Assembly (NCBI GenBank): GCA_003332035.1
Contig: QOQI01000004.1
Location: 1 to 64,000, forward strand
DNA: 64,000 bases
Reading direction: 5' to 3'
Source of the DNA: Paracoccaceae bacterium
Lineage (GTDB): Bacteria; Pseudomonadota; Alphaproteobacteria; Rhodobacterales; Rhodobacteraceae
Shown: piece by piece, positions 9,340-19,280 of the stretch
How positions within the stretch are numbered: position 1 is the stretch's first letter
Layout: the number at the start of each line of letters is the position of its first letter
The notes under the pieces: generated by a model
Database searches by the model: none
What the model was told of the DNA's origin: nothing
The model's input: the letters and a program-made list of their open reading frames with translations, nothing else
Translations under genes and position numbers: made by a program

Positions 9340-11751
9340 TTAAGCTAATCCTGCTTCTTTCATAAGCGAACCAGCCTCATTTTGTAATATTTGTTCCCTG
9401 GCTTTTCCTTCAATGGGTACCGTACCTAATCCAAGTAACATTGGAGCTGCGAGAGGCGATACATGCGGTAGATCTTTGTGAGTTATATTGTTGTCCACTC
9501 TCTCGAACATTTCTTTTATGCGGTTAAAGTCAATCAACCCTTTCATTGCTTCATCTTTTGTTATTTTTAAAAGAAGATGATCCGGATCATATTTGACTAA
9601 AGTATCATATAAAATATCTGACGAGAAAGTGGTCTGGCGCCCTGATTTCCGTAGGCTTGGCAAATTGCGGTCAATTAATCCGGCAACTGTAGCTACGGCT
9701 TTAAAAGTTCGTTTAATTAATGCATTGCTTGAAAGCCATTCATCAAGTCCTATTTCGATCGAATTGGAGTTAAATAAATCGGCCGGGCTTGCTACTTTTT
9801 CCAACCCCCATAAAACTGTAGCGTAATCATTTGCCACAAAGCCCAATGGGCCAAGGTTGAGCTCTTCTAATCTTTTGGACAAAATTAATCCTAAAGTTTG
9901 GTTCGCATTTATCCCAGCAAAACTATAAACTACCATATAATGCCGCGATTTTCTGTAAAAAGTTTCGATTAATAAACTACTTTTATCTGGCAGCTGAGAA
10001 AATTCTTTCTGTTTATTTAGCCAGTTCACTGTATCTGCTGGCAATTGTTCCCAAGGTTCATTTTGGAAACTATCTAAAATTCTATCACTTAGTTTTGTAC
10101 TTGTTGCAAATTTAGTTCCCATAAAGGTTGCTATTTTAGGTTCTTTATTTGCATTCTGTGTTACTTCGACAACCATTTCTCGTAAACTTTCGAAGCGGAC
10201 TATTTTACCTCCTATTAAAAAAGTATCCCCTTTCGTCAATGAGGCCGCAAATGCCTCTTCAATTTCTCCAAGGGATTTTCCCCCAATTCGACGATGTGTT
10301 CTAACTTTTAATGTGTCTGTATCTTGGATAGTCCCCACATTCATCCTTATTCTATTTGCAGTCCTCGGATCGCGTAAAATCAAATTCCCGGCATCGTCAA
10401 TTTTTAGTCTGTGCCACTGCTCATATCGTTTGAGGGCATACCCGCCATCGATGCAAAATCTCAAGCATGCTTGAAAATCCGTCTGCGTTAAGTTTCTATA
10501 AGCTCCTATTTTTTTAATTTCTTTAAATAATTTTTCTGGAAGAATTTTTCCTGAACAAGCCACTAGCAAAATATGTTGGCACAACACATCTAGTGATCCT
10601 GGTCTTACTGCCTCACCATCTAAATCTCTATCTTTGACAGCCTCTAGAGCAGCTTGGCACTCAATGATTTCGAACTTATTAGCTGGAACTATTATGGCTT
10701 TGGACGGTGCGTTATAAGTGTGGTTTGCCCGTCCAATTCTCTGCACCAGTCTTTTTATGTTTTTGGGTGCACCAACTTGAATAACAAGGTCTACATGATT
10801 CCAGTCTATTCCAAGATCCAAGGTGCCCGTACACACGATGGCCCTCAATTCACCGTTTGTAATAGCCGCCTCAACTCGCTTTCTTTGTTCAAAATCAAGA
10901 CTGCCATGATGGATTGCAACTGGAAGATTTTTATTGTTATTCAACCACAAATTATGGAAAAAAATTTCAGCTTGTGCCCGTGTGTTATGGAAAATGAGGG
11001 TAGTTTTATGATTAGATATTTGCTCTAAGACATCTGGGACAGCATATTTTCCCCCAGCGCCTGACCAGGGGGGTGAAGACTTTGTTTGAAGCATTGAAAT
11101 ATCTGGATCTGGGCTCGGCGCAGCAAATATAATTGGGCATGAACCTTCTTTTTCAGTAATAAAATCTGCTATTTCTTTTGGACGATCAACTGTTGCCGAT
11201 AGTCCTATTTTCCGAAGGTTTTTACATAAGGATTGTAATCGAGAAATAGCCAAGACCAATTGATGACCACGTTTAGTTTCAGTGAGCGCATGTATTTCAT
11301 CAATCACTATTCTTTCTAAGTTCGCGAAAAGGGCTTTGGACTCTGGAAAAGAAACAAGTAATGCCAAGCTCTCTGGAGTGGTGAGTAAAATGTGGGGGGG
11401 ATCAACTCGTTGGCGTCGCTTGGTTACGGCTTTGGTATCACCAGTTCGATCTTCTACTCTTATATTTAATTCCATTTCTTCAATAGGAACCATCAAATTT
11501 CGTTTAATATCTGAGGCCAGAGCTTTCAAAGGTGAAATGTAAATTGTATGAAGCCCGGAAAATTCCACAGAATTAAGTTCTATCAAGGTTGGTAAAAACC
11601 CTGATAAAGTTTTACCTGATCCCGTCGGCGCTATAAGCAGTTGCGATTGTCTGTGCGAATTTCTCAGAACTTCAATTTGATGGGATCGCAAGACCCATTT
11701 TTTTGTTTTGATCCAATTCTTAAACTTCTCGGGTAAATCAAACGTTTCCAT
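9340..11751 (-). CDS. Ligase-associated DNA damage response DEXH-box helicase (Lhr-like)
   Basis: 803 aa superfamily 2 helicase. Walker A APTGSGKT is at 41-48, DEIH at 151-154, SAT follows near 195, and the second RecA domain carries GTLDLGIDWNHVDLVIQ and QRIGRANH. The C-terminal half is the winged-helix/Lhr-type region of the ligase-associated DEXH group, and the length (about 800 aa) fits. It pairs with PdeM just downstream. In other bacteria the four-gene set (ligase, exonuclease, helicase, phosphoesterase) is treated as a repair module, but detailed biochemistry is limited, so the cellular role is inferred. Confidence 0.9.
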   Translation of the reverse strand: METFDLPEKFKNWIKTKKWVLRSHQIEVLRNSHRQSQLLIAPTGSGKTLSGFLPTLIELNSVEFSGLHTIYISPLKALASDIKRNLMVPIEEMELNIRVEDRTGDTKAVTKRRQRVDPPHILLTTPESLALLVSFPESKALFANLERIVIDEIHALTETKRGHQLVLAISRLQSLCKNLRKIGLSATVDRPKEIADFITEKEGSCPIIFAAPSPDPDISMLQTKSSPPWSGAGGKYAVPDVLEQISNHKTTLIFHNTRAQAEIFFHNLWLNNNKNLPVAIHHGSLDFEQRKRVEAAITNGELRAIVCTGTLDLGIDWNHVDLVIQVGAPKNIKRLVQRIGRANHTYNAPSKAIIVPANKFEIIECQAALEAVKDRDLDGEAVRPGSLDVLCQHILLVACSGKILPEKLFKEIKKIGAYRNLTQTDFQACLRFCIDGGYALKRYEQWHRLKIDDAGNLILRDPRTANRIRMNVGTIQDTDTLKVRTHRRIGGKSLGEIEEAFAASLTKGDTFLIGGKIVRFESLREMVVEVTQNANKEPKIATFMGTKFATSTKLSDRILDSFQNEPWEQLPADTVNWLNKQKEFSQLPDKSSLLIETFYRKSRHYMVVYSFAGINANQTLGLILSKRLEELNLGPLGFVANDYATVLWGLEKVASPADLFNSNSIEIGLDEWLSSNALIKRTFKAVATVAGLIDRNLPSLRKSGRQTTFSSDILYDTLVKYDPDHLLLKITKDEAMKGLIDFNRIKEMFERVDNNITHKDLPHVSPLAAPMLLGLGTVPIEGKAREQILQNEAGSLMKEAGLA

Positions 11752-11774
11752 TAATTAAATTTAAGAATAATTGA

Positions 11775-12401
11775 TTAGTTTATTATTTTAGCTTCGGTGG
11801 CATTGCGTACTTCTTGCTCGGATATTCCATCCGCACATTCGATAATCTCCAACCCTCCTGATACAACATCCAAAACACCTAAATTTGTTACTATTCTTTT
11901 AACAACACCTTTTCCGGTCAGAGGTAGAGTGCAATTCTTCAATAATTTGGAGTCGCCATGCTTGTTAGTATGATCCATAACTACAACGACCCTCCGAACC
12001 CCTGAGACTAAATCCATAGCACCACCCATTCCTTTTACAAGTTTGCCAGGTATCATCCAATTGGCTAAGTCACCGTTTTCAGCAACTTCCATCGCTCCCA
12101 ATATAGCCATCGCTATTTTGCCTCCGCGGATCATTCCGAAAGATGTGGCGCTGTCAAAATATGCAGTTTGAGGCAATTCTGTGATCGTTTGCTTGCCTGC
12201 ATTAATTAAATCAGAATCTTCCTCTCCTTTTATTGGGAATGGTCCCATTCCTAACATTCCATTCTCTGATTGAAGTGTAACATTTATTCCTTCAGGAATG
12301 TAATTTGATACTAAAGTAGGAATTCCAATGCCAAGATTTACATACATTCCATCTTCAAGTTCTTTTGCTGCTCGAGCAGCCATCTGATCTCGATTCCACA
12401 T
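11775..12401 (-). CDS. scoB: 3-oxoacid CoA-transferase subunit B
   Basis: 208 aa. The family signature [10 protein letters not shown] is at 45-54, with Glu46 the catalytic residue that forms the CoA thioester. [10 protein letters not shown] and the C-terminal GVLDVV segment also fit. With subunit A directly upstream (11-bp gap) it makes the heteromeric enzyme that moves CoA from succinyl- or acetyl-CoA to a 3-oxoacid such as acetoacetate, for ketone body, polyhydroxybutyrate or leucine breakdown. The acyl donor cannot be decided from sequence. It is 24 bp upstream of the helicase gene on the same strand. Confidence 0.92.
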   Translation of the reverse strand: MWNRDQMAARAAKELEDGMYVNLGIGIPTLVSNYIPEGINVTLQSENGMLGMGPFPIKGEEDSDLINAGKQTITELPQTAYFDSATSFGMIRGGKIAMAILGAMEVAENGDLANWMIPGKLVKGMGGAMDLVSGVRRVVVVMDHTNKHGDSKLLKNCTLPLTGKGVVKRIVTNLGVLDVVSGGLEIIECADGISEQEVRNATEAKIIN

Positions 12402-12412
12402 ATTCTAATCCT

Positions 12413-13111
12413 TTAAGCAGCAGGGCGCGTTGTGCGCTGTTCAATTCGTTTTTCGTGCTCACCTTGTATAATCCTGTGAACATAGATTCCTGGAAGGTGT
12501 ATTAAATCTGGATCAATCGAACCTGTGGGAACAATTTCTTCGACTTCTACGACACAAACTTTTCCACACATTGCAGCCGGAGGATTGAAATTTCGAGCAG
12601 TTTTTCTGAATATCAGGTTCCCCGTTTCATCTGCTTTCCATGCTTTTATAATTGAAAGATCTGCAAAAAGGCTCTCTTCCAAAATATAAGTTTCCCCATT
12701 GAAATCTTTGTGTTCTTTTCCATCAGCGATTACAGTGCCAACTCCAGTTTTAGTATAAAAACCTGGTATTCCACAACCTGCTGCGCGCATTCTTTCTGCT
12801 AAAGTGCCCTGAGGATTAAATTCCAACTCAAGCTCCCCGGCTAGGTACTGTTTCATAAATTCAGCATTTTCTCCGACGTATGACGATATCATTTTTTTTA
12901 CCTGACGAGTTTGAAGTAATATTCCTATCCCAAAATCATCAACGCCTGCATTGTTGGAAGCAAAAGTTAAATCCCTGGTTCCAGCGTCTTTAATAGCTGA
13001 TAGTAATAGTTCTGGGATTCCGCAAAGGCCAAAACCTCCTGCGGCGATGAACATTCCATCAAATAATAAACCGTCTAAAGCGTCTTCGGCGGTTTCATAA
13101 ACTTTTTGCAT
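12413..13111 (-). CDS. scoA: 3-oxoacid CoA-transferase subunit A
   Basis: 232 aa. The CoA-binding signature GGFGLCGIPE is at 25-34; AGCGIPGFYTKTGVGT and GKEHKDFNGETYILE are subunit A motifs. The start follows an AAGGTAATG ribosome site. It forms the A2B2 CoA-transferase with the gene downstream, in a two-gene operon. Located in the cytoplasm. The family also includes acetate/butyrate CoA-transferases (AtoDA), so SCOT-type activity is the most likely but not the only reading. Confidence 0.92.
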   Translation of the reverse strand: MQKVYETAEDALDGLLFDGMFIAAGGFGLCGIPELLLSAIKDAGTRDLTFASNNAGVDDFGIGILLQTRQVKKMISSYVGENAEFMKQYLAGELELEFNPQGTLAERMRAAGCGIPGFYTKTGVGTVIADGKEHKDFNGETYILEESLFADLSIIKAWKADETGNLIFRKTARNFNPPAAMCGKVCVVEVEEIVPTGSIDPDLIHLPGIYVHRIIQGEHEKRIEQRTTRPAA

Positions 13112-13182
13112 CGAACCATTACCTTTCTTAAATTTAAGAGATAGATTGAAAAGAAACTTTCCAAGTTAACTAAAGAATAGCT

Positions 13183-15675
13183 CTATTTTTTCTTGCCTCT
13201 TTTTTTACCTTTTGCAGCCTTCTCAGCTATAAGAGTCACTGCCTCTTCCATTGTAATTTTTTCAGGATCTTGACCTTTTGGTATTGTAGCGTTGATTTTT
13301 GCGTATTTAACATAAGGGCCGTATCGTCCATCCATCACATTTACAGAACCACCACCATCAGGATGCTCGCCAAGTTCTTTAATAGCTTTTGCGGTAGCAC
13401 CACGTCCATTGCCTGATGATGCTTTTTTTGCCAACTCCTCCACAGCTCTATTCATTCCGATACTAAATACATCTTCGGGATCTTTTAAGTTTGCGTAAGT
13501 CCGCCCATGACGTACAAAAGGGCCATATCTACCAATCCCTGCTTCTATAATTTGCCCATCTTCAGGATGAGGGCCAATTTCTCGCGGCAAGCTTAGGAGT
13601 TTGAGAGCTTTCTCGAGCTCCATATCTGAAGGTAACCATCCTTTTGGAAGGCTAGCCCTTGGTGGTTTTTTGTTATCTTCTGAGCTTTCGCCGCGTTGAA
13701 TATAAGGACCATACCGTCCACTCTTCAAAAATATTTGATCTCCATGATCATCACCAAGCAGCCGCTCCGCTGTTTCGTCTGAGTCACCTGATATTGGACG
13801 TGTAAACTTGCATTCTGGGTAATTCCCACACCCAACAAACCCGCCCGTTCGCGATGATTTGAGGTGAAGTTGGCCATTCCCACATTTTGGGCATTTCCTG
13901 GGGTCGCTACCATCCTCTTTCGCAGGATAAAGCTGGGGCGCTAAGGCATCATCCAGAACATCTAAAACCTCAGTAATTCTGAGTTCTGATGTTTCGGAGA
14001 TTGCTGCTGAAAAATCATCCCAAAATTTACCAAGAAGTTCTTTATAGTTTCCTTTTCCAGCGCTTACTGCATCAAGTTGGTTTTCTAAACCCGCCGTAAA
14101 ATCAAACTCAATGTAGCGCTTGAAAAAATTTAGTAGGAAAATTGTAACTATTCGTCCTTTATCCTCTGGAAACAGCCTGTTTTTTTCTTTTCTGACATAT
14201 TCTCTATCCTGAATCGTTGTTACTATATTGGCATAAGTTGAAGGTCGACCTATTCCTAACTCTTCCATTTTTTTAACAAGACTGGCTTCTGTGTACCGTG
14301 GTGGTGGTTGGGTGAAGTGCTGCTCAGGATCAATGCTAAGCTTGTCAATATTTTCCCCCTGGGACATTTGTGGAAGACGACCCTCACTGTCTGATTGATC
14401 TGTATCGTCATTACTTTCTTCATATACCTTGAGAAAGCCTTCGAATAATACCACCTGTCCATTAGCTCTCAGTGTGACTTCCTTATCGGGGCTTTGTATA
14501 TCCACAGAGGTTCTTTCTAACTTCGCGGATTCCATTTGACACGATATCGTTCTTTTCCAAATTAAATCATATAATTTAAACTGATCAGGATCCGAGAGTT
14601 TCAGTTGTTTTGAGTCTTTTGAGATGGAAGTAGGACGAATACACTCATGAGCTTCCTGAGCATTTTTTGCTTTATTTTTGTAGAATCTTGGGGATGATGG
14701 GAGAAATTTTTCACCATATCTTTCTTTTATAGCTTCTCTAGTAGAAGTAACAGCCTCTGGTGCCATATCTATACCATCAGTTCGCATGTACGTAATGTGA
14801 CCTGCCTCGTATAATCTCTGGGCCGCCTGCATCGTTTGTCTAGCGCCCATTCCATATTTTCTTCCAGCATCTTGTTGCAAGGTAGATGTCATGAAAGGAG
14901 CATAAGGGTTTCTATTGGTTGGCTTGCTCTCAATCGATGAAACTACAAGCTCGCGCGCACTAATAGCCTGTGCCGCCAATTCGGCTTCCGAACTACTTTT
15001 CAAATCATATTTATCTAACTTAGTTCCAGCCAGATTGACGAGTTTTCCATCAAATAATTGGCCTCTTGGGGTTTTTAACGATGCTTTTACAGACCAATAT
15101 TCTTTTGGTTTGAACGCCTCTATTTCGATTTCTCTCTCAACGATCAATCTCAAACAAACTGACTGAACCCTTCCAGCTGATTTAGCGCCGGGCAATTTGC
15201 GCCATAATACTGGAGATAAATTAAACCCAACCAGATAATCGAGAGCTCTTCGAGCAAGATAAGCGTGAACTAGTGGCGCGTCTATTTCTCGAGGATTTTC
15301 CATCGCCTTCGAAACAGCTGATTTTGTAATTGCGTTAAAAACAACCCTGCTTACAGGCGTATCTTTATTTATCACGCGCTTATTTCGTAAAGTTTCTTCA
15401 AGATGCCAACTTATGGCTTCGCCTTCTCGATCTGGGTCTGTGGCCAATATTAATTCGTTATCTTCTTTTAATGCATCAGCGATGGCCTTTACGTGTTTTT
15501 TGCTATCTGCGCCAATTTCCCATTTCATATCAAAGCCGTCATCAGGATTAACAGAGCCGTCCTTAGCTGGCAGATCTCTCACATGTCCATATGACGCTAA
15601 AACAATGTAGTCAGAGCCAAGATATTTATTGATGGTTTTAGCTTTTGCTGGTGACTCTACAACGACTACTGGCAT
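13183..15675 (-). CDS. topA: DNA topoisomerase I (type IA)
   Basis: 830 aa from the ATG at 15673-15675, chosen because AAGGA lies upstream and because the protein then starts exactly at the TOPRIM domain (MPVVVVESPAKAKTINKYLG). The longer frame to 15744 adds 23 poorly conserved residues. DPDREGEA (80-87) binds metal; Tyr296 in TYMRTDG is the nicking tyrosine. A four-cysteine zinc ribbon (CPKCG ... CGNYPEC) follows the core, then repeated GRYGPYV-type units and a lysine-rich tail. It relaxes negative supercoils. No dprA is found beside it, although dprA is a frequent neighbour in alphaproteobacteria. Confidence 0.96.
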   Translation of the reverse strand: MPVVVVESPAKAKTINKYLGSDYIVLASYGHVRDLPAKDGSVNPDDGFDMKWEIGADSKKHVKAIADALKEDNELILATDPDREGEAISWHLEETLRNKRVINKDTPVSRVVFNAITKSAVSKAMENPREIDAPLVHAYLARRALDYLVGFNLSPVLWRKLPGAKSAGRVQSVCLRLIVEREIEIEAFKPKEYWSVKASLKTPRGQLFDGKLVNLAGTKLDKYDLKSSSEAELAAQAISARELVVSSIESKPTNRNPYAPFMTSTLQQDAGRKYGMGARQTMQAAQRLYEAGHITYMRTDGIDMAPEAVTSTREAIKERYGEKFLPSSPRFYKNKAKNAQEAHECIRPTSISKDSKQLKLSDPDQFKLYDLIWKRTISCQMESAKLERTSVDIQSPDKEVTLRANGQVVLFEGFLKVYEESNDDTDQSDSEGRLPQMSQGENIDKLSIDPEQHFTQPPPRYTEASLVKKMEELGIGRPSTYANIVTTIQDREYVRKEKNRLFPEDKGRIVTIFLLNFFKRYIEFDFTAGLENQLDAVSAGKGNYKELLGKFWDDFSAAISETSELRITEVLDVLDDALAPQLYPAKEDGSDPRKCPKCGNGQLHLKSSRTGGFVGCGNYPECKFTRPISGDSDETAERLLGDDHGDQIFLKSGRYGPYIQRGESSEDNKKPPRASLPKGWLPSDMELEKALKLLSLPREIGPHPEDGQIIEAGIGRYGPFVRHGRTYANLKDPEDVFSIGMNRAVEELAKKASSGNGRGATAKAIKELGEHPDGGGSVNVMDGRYGPYVKYAKINATIPKGQDPEKITMEEAVTLIAEKAAKGKKRGKKK

Positions 15676-15817
15676 CAAAAATCCTTTCGACTCACGAGTG
15701 TGACTTAGCGCGGGAACATGGCGATAGCGGGGTAGGTTTGTCAATCCTGCTTACTCAAAATTAATTTGAATAGTGCAATTTATAATATTTTTGACAAAAG
15801 TTTAGAAGATTTAATCC

Positions 15818-17239
15818 TCAATTCGAAACGCCTCCCACAGTTAGGCCGCTGATATATAGGCTTGGTTGTCCAACTCCTACAGGAACCCATTGTCCAGCTT
15901 TTCCACAATTTCCAATTCCAGGATCTAAATGAAGATCGTTTCCGATACTTCGAATTTTTTTGAGGGCTGATGCTCCATCTCCAATTAAGGTGGCGCCCTT
16001 AACGGCTTCTGCCACTTTACCATTCTTTACTCTATATGCTTCCGTGCAAGAAAAGACGAACTTTCCATTTGTTATATCTACTTGACCTCCTCCAAACCCC
16101 ACAGCGTAAAGACCATCTTTTAAGTCTTGAATTAAATTTTTTGGATCTTCACTCCCTCCCTGCATGTAGGTATTGGTCATTCTCGGCATGGGGGCATGTG
16201 CATAACTTTGTCTGCGGCCATTACCTGTAGATTTCAATCCCATTAACCTAGAATTATGGCGGTCATACATATAGCCAACTAAAACACCATTATCTATAAG
16301 TTTAGTTTTTTGGCTTGGAGTTCCCTCATCGTCAATTGTAATTGAACCCCTGCGATTTGGAATTGTACCGTCATCGAAAACTGTTACCCCTGGCGCAGCA
16401 ATTCTTTTGCCCATCAAATCGCTGAATGCACTTGTTTTTTTTCTGTTAAAATCGGCTTCAAGGCCGTGCCCGATTGCTTCATGCAATAAAATTCCTGGCC
16501 AGCCTGGGCCTAAAACTAAATCCATTACACCTGCGGGAGCTGGCTTTGCTTGGAGATTGACTTTAGCAATTCTTAGCGCTTCGGAAGCTGCATTTTGCCA
16601 AACGTCTGGCTTTAAAAAACTTATTAAGTTACTTCGGCCACCAATTCCGGTGTACCCGTTCTCTCTGCGACCGTTGCCTTCTAACAAAATAGATATGTTT
16701 AGCCTTACCATGGGTCTTATATCGGAGAATGAGGAGCCATCAGGGCGCAATATAAAAATTTTCTGAGCTGAAGAAGAGATCGTTGTCGTAACTTGTTTAA
16801 TATTTGGGTCAAGACTACGGCTGAAATCGTCAATTTCCTGCAGTATCTTCACTTTTTCTGAAAAGGCTAATTCCAATATAGGATTAAAAGGATCATATAG
16901 TTTTTTTTGAGTTTTTGCAGGTGCGTCAGCGAACGTAGACATTTTCCCTTGGGCGGCTTGTTGAACGGTTGGAAGCATTTTTGAGAGAGCGGAAACTGAT
17001 AAATCTGTTGAATGTGCATATCCTGTTATTTCACCACAAACTGACCGTAGTCCCATCCCTTCTGAAGTATCGAAGTTTGCAGATTTCACTTTTCTATCAT
17101 CAAAAGTTATCGTTTCAGTCTGGCGTTGTTCAAAAAATAGTTCTCCATCATCGGAGTTTTTAGTAGCCAACTTCAATGATTTCATTGCGTCTTCGCGGGT
17201 TAGGTTTTTTCCGAAAGGATCAAATTCACAAATTTTCAT
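15818..17239 (-). CDS. tldD: Metalloprotease TldD
   Basis: 473 aa, usual for TldD. The zinc-binding motif HEAIGHGLEAD is at 253-263 (HExxxH plus downstream Glu), with TSAFSDLMG immediately after. In E. coli TldD acts with TldE as a cytoplasmic peptidase that matures microcin B17 and degrades CcdA antitoxin. In Rhodobacterales it is often found beside the cytochrome oxidase genes, as here (divergent from ctaC across a 185-bp gap). The substrate in this organism is unknown. TldE is not in the window. Confidence 0.93.
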   Translation of the reverse strand: MKICEFDPFGKNLTREDAMKSLKLATKNSDDGELFFEQRQTETITFDDRKVKSANFDTSEGMGLRSVCGEITGYAHSTDLSVSALSKMLPTVQQAAQGKMSTFADAPAKTQKKLYDPFNPILELAFSEKVKILQEIDDFSRSLDPNIKQVTTTISSSAQKIFILRPDGSSFSDIRPMVRLNISILLEGNGRRENGYTGIGGRSNLISFLKPDVWQNAASEALRIAKVNLQAKPAPAGVMDLVLGPGWPGILLHEAIGHGLEADFNRKKTSAFSDLMGKRIAAPGVTVFDDGTIPNRRGSITIDDEGTPSQKTKLIDNGVLVGYMYDRHNSRLMGLKSTGNGRRQSYAHAPMPRMTNTYMQGGSEDPKNLIQDLKDGLYAVGFGGGQVDITNGKFVFSCTEAYRVKNGKVAEAVKGATLIGDGASALKKIRSIGNDLHLDPGIGNCGKAGQWVPVGVGQPSLYISGLTVGGVSN

Positions 17240-17321
17240 GCTCTTTCCTGTAATAGCTTTTATGTTTACACTTTTAATTTATAAAAGCGTCCGTTTGCCG
17301 CAAATATTCTTCTTTATCTCT

Positions 17322-17349
17322 TTGTCAAAATATGATTGTAAACTACATA
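17322..17349 (+). promoter_or_regulatory. Possible promoter of the cta operon
   Basis: TTGTCA at 17322-17327 and TACATA at 17344-17349 with a 16-bp spacer form a plausible sigma-70 promoter, 75 bp before ctaC. A TTGACA further down (about 17395) is too close to the start codon to serve with a -10 box. Read by eye only. Confidence 0.35.
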
Positions 17350-17424
17350 AAATACGACAGCATACCATAGCAGCGATAAGCGTGGTTAGCAAATTGACAC
17401 GAACACTGAAAATCAGGGTGAAAA

Positions 17425-18297
17425 ATGCGACTAAAATCAAAAATAACCGGATTGATTTCTGGACTGTTAGCTATGCCAGCTTTTGCTGAAGAGGGCCTAG
17501 AAATAATTGGGCAACCGTTAGCTGACGGAATAGGATTTCAACCTGCTGCAACCAAGTTAGCACGAGATCTACAATGGCTGGATGGAATGATTTTAATAAT
17601 CATCACTGCAATTACAGTTTTTGTCCTGGGTTTGCTAGCTTATGTAATACTTCGGTATAATCGGAAGGCCAACCCGGTTCCAGAAACATTTACCCATAAC
17701 TCTACTGTGGAAGTAGCTTGGACTGTGATACCTATCGTTATTTTGGTTTTTATTGGTGCGTTTTCTTTACCGGTATTATTTGACCAGCAGAAAATTCCTG
17801 AAGGCGAAGTCAATATAAAAGTTACTGGAAATCAATGGTATTGGGGTTATGAGTATGTTGATGAAGGTTTTGAATTTGACAGCTTCTTAATCGGTGATGA
17901 TAAAGTTTTAACTCCTGAGGTTGAACTTGAATTACAAGAAGCGGGTTATACCCGAGATCAATTTTTGCTTGCTACTGACACTGCCGTTGTGGTGCCCGTG
18001 GATAAGATCGTTGTAATGCAAGTTACTGGCGCTGACGTAATACATAGTTGGACTATCCCTGCCTTTGGAGTGAAACAGGACGCGGTTCCTGGAAGGCTAG
18101 GGCAGCTCTGGTTTAAAGCTGAAAAGGAGGGAATATATTTCGGGCAATGCTCCGAATTATGCGGTAAAGACCATGCCTACATGCCAATCACAGTCAAAGT
18201 GGTTAGTCAGGACGCTTATAAAGCTTGGTTGTCGGCAGCCAAATCTGAGTATGCAGGGACTACTCAATCATACAATTTAGCAGAGGTATCCGAATAA
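17425..18297 (+). CDS. ctaC: Cytochrome c oxidase subunit II
   Basis: 290 aa. It carries electrons from cytochrome c to subunit I of the aa3-type terminal oxidase. A signal peptide ends near residue 21 (AFA-EEG); two transmembrane helices span about 52-77 and 98-118. The dinuclear CuA site is intact: His207, Cys242, Cys246, His250 and Met253 in QCSELCGKDHAYM. The aromatic patch WYWGYEY (138-144) is the electron entry path. It heads the cta operon; subunit I (ctaD) is not in the window, as in several Rhodobacterales where it lies elsewhere. Confidence 0.96.
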   Translation: MRLKSKITGLISGLLAMPAFAEEGLEIIGQPLADGIGFQPAATKLARDLQWLDGMILIIITAITVFVLGLLAYVILRYNRKANPVPETFTHNSTVEVAWTVIPIVILVFIGAFSLPVLFDQQKIPEGEVNIKVTGNQWYWGYEYVDEGFEFDSFLIGDDKVLTPEVELELQEAGYTRDQFLLATDTAVVVPVDKIVVMQVTGADVIHSWTIPAFGVKQDAVPGRLGQLWFKAEKEGIYFGQCSELCGKDHAYMPITVKVVSQDAYKAWLSAAKSEYAGTTQSYNLAEVSE

Positions 18298-18346
18298 GTG
18301 GGTTTTAGGATGTTGATTGCCACGTTCGGAAAGCAAAAGGTTAAGT

Positions 18347-19279
18347 ATGTCAGGAGTTAGTTTAAATAAACTTTATGCAGATGAGCCTGAGTTTGGTGAC
18401 TATTTTGCCTTGCTTAAACCCAGAGTTATGTCTTTGGTTGTTTTTACTGCAATAGCTGGAGTGTTAGCCGCTCCCGGAAGCGTACACCCGTTTATAGCTT
18501 TTGTATCGATTGTATTTATAGCCTTGGGTGGTGGTGCTTCAGGCGCTCTAAATATGTGGTATGACGCCGATATTGATAGTTTAATGTCGCGAACCAAATC
18601 AAGGCCAGTTCCAACTGGAAAAATTTCTGCAAACGCAGCAAAGGAGTTTGGAATTGTACTATCGGCAATATCAGTCGTTATGCTTGGCCTCGCGTCCAAT
18701 TGGTTAGCGGCCTCGTTATTGGCTTTTACAATTTTTTTCTACGTTATAATTTACACAATTTGGCTAAAGAGATCTACACCACAAAATATTGTTATCGGTG
18801 GTGCTGCTGGAGCTTTTCCACCAATCATTGGTTGGGCAGTTGTTACTGGCAATGTAGGCTTTGAAAGCATTTTAATGTTCGCTTTAATCTTTATATGGAC
18901 ACCGCCTCATTTTTGGTCGTTGGCCCTTTTTATGAAAAGTGATTATGATATCGCTAAGGTGCCAATGTTAACTGTTACTAATGGAAGACGGTCAACTAGA
19001 AACCATATTTTCGTATATTCAATACTTCTAGCTTTTGTAGCTTTATCAATAGGGTTTTCTTCTTTGAGTGGTCCAATTTATTTGGTGGTGGCATTAATTC
19101 TAAATATGCAGCTTGTTTTTGCTGCATTTAAATTGTGGTCTAGATCTGAATCTGACTGCATGGCGGATAATTCTCTTTTAGAAAGAAAGTTTTTTAAGTT
19201 CTCGTTACTTTATCTTTTTCTTCATTTTGGCGCTATCATAGTGGAAGCTAAAACAAATATAGTTTGGATGACGGTTTAA
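18347..19279 (+). CDS. ctaB: Protoheme IX farnesyltransferase (heme O synthase)
   Basis: 310 aa from ATG 18347, which has an AAAGG ribosome site; an in-frame TTG at 18317 gives a less likely 10-residue extension. It adds a farnesyl group to heme B to make heme O, precursor of heme A for the aa3 oxidase. The prenyl diphosphate motif NMWYDADIDSLMSRTKSRP and the later YTIWLKRSTPQNIVIGG loop are the UbiA-superfamily active sites of this enzyme. Several hydrophobic helices place it in the inner membrane. It lies 49 bp after ctaC in the cta operon. Confidence 0.95.
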   Translation: MSGVSLNKLYADEPEFGDYFALLKPRVMSLVVFTAIAGVLAAPGSVHPFIAFVSIVFIALGGGASGALNMWYDADIDSLMSRTKSRPVPTGKISANAAKEFGIVLSAISVVMLGLASNWLAASLLAFTIFFYVIIYTIWLKRSTPQNIVIGGAAGAFPPIIGWAVVTGNVGFESILMFALIFIWTPPHFWSLALFMKSDYDIAKVPMLTVTNGRRSTRNHIFVYSILLAFVALSIGFSSLSGPIYLVVALILNMQLVFAAFKLWSRSESDCMADNSLLERKFFKFSLLYLFLHFGAIIVEAKTNIVWMTV

Positions 19280-19280
19280 C

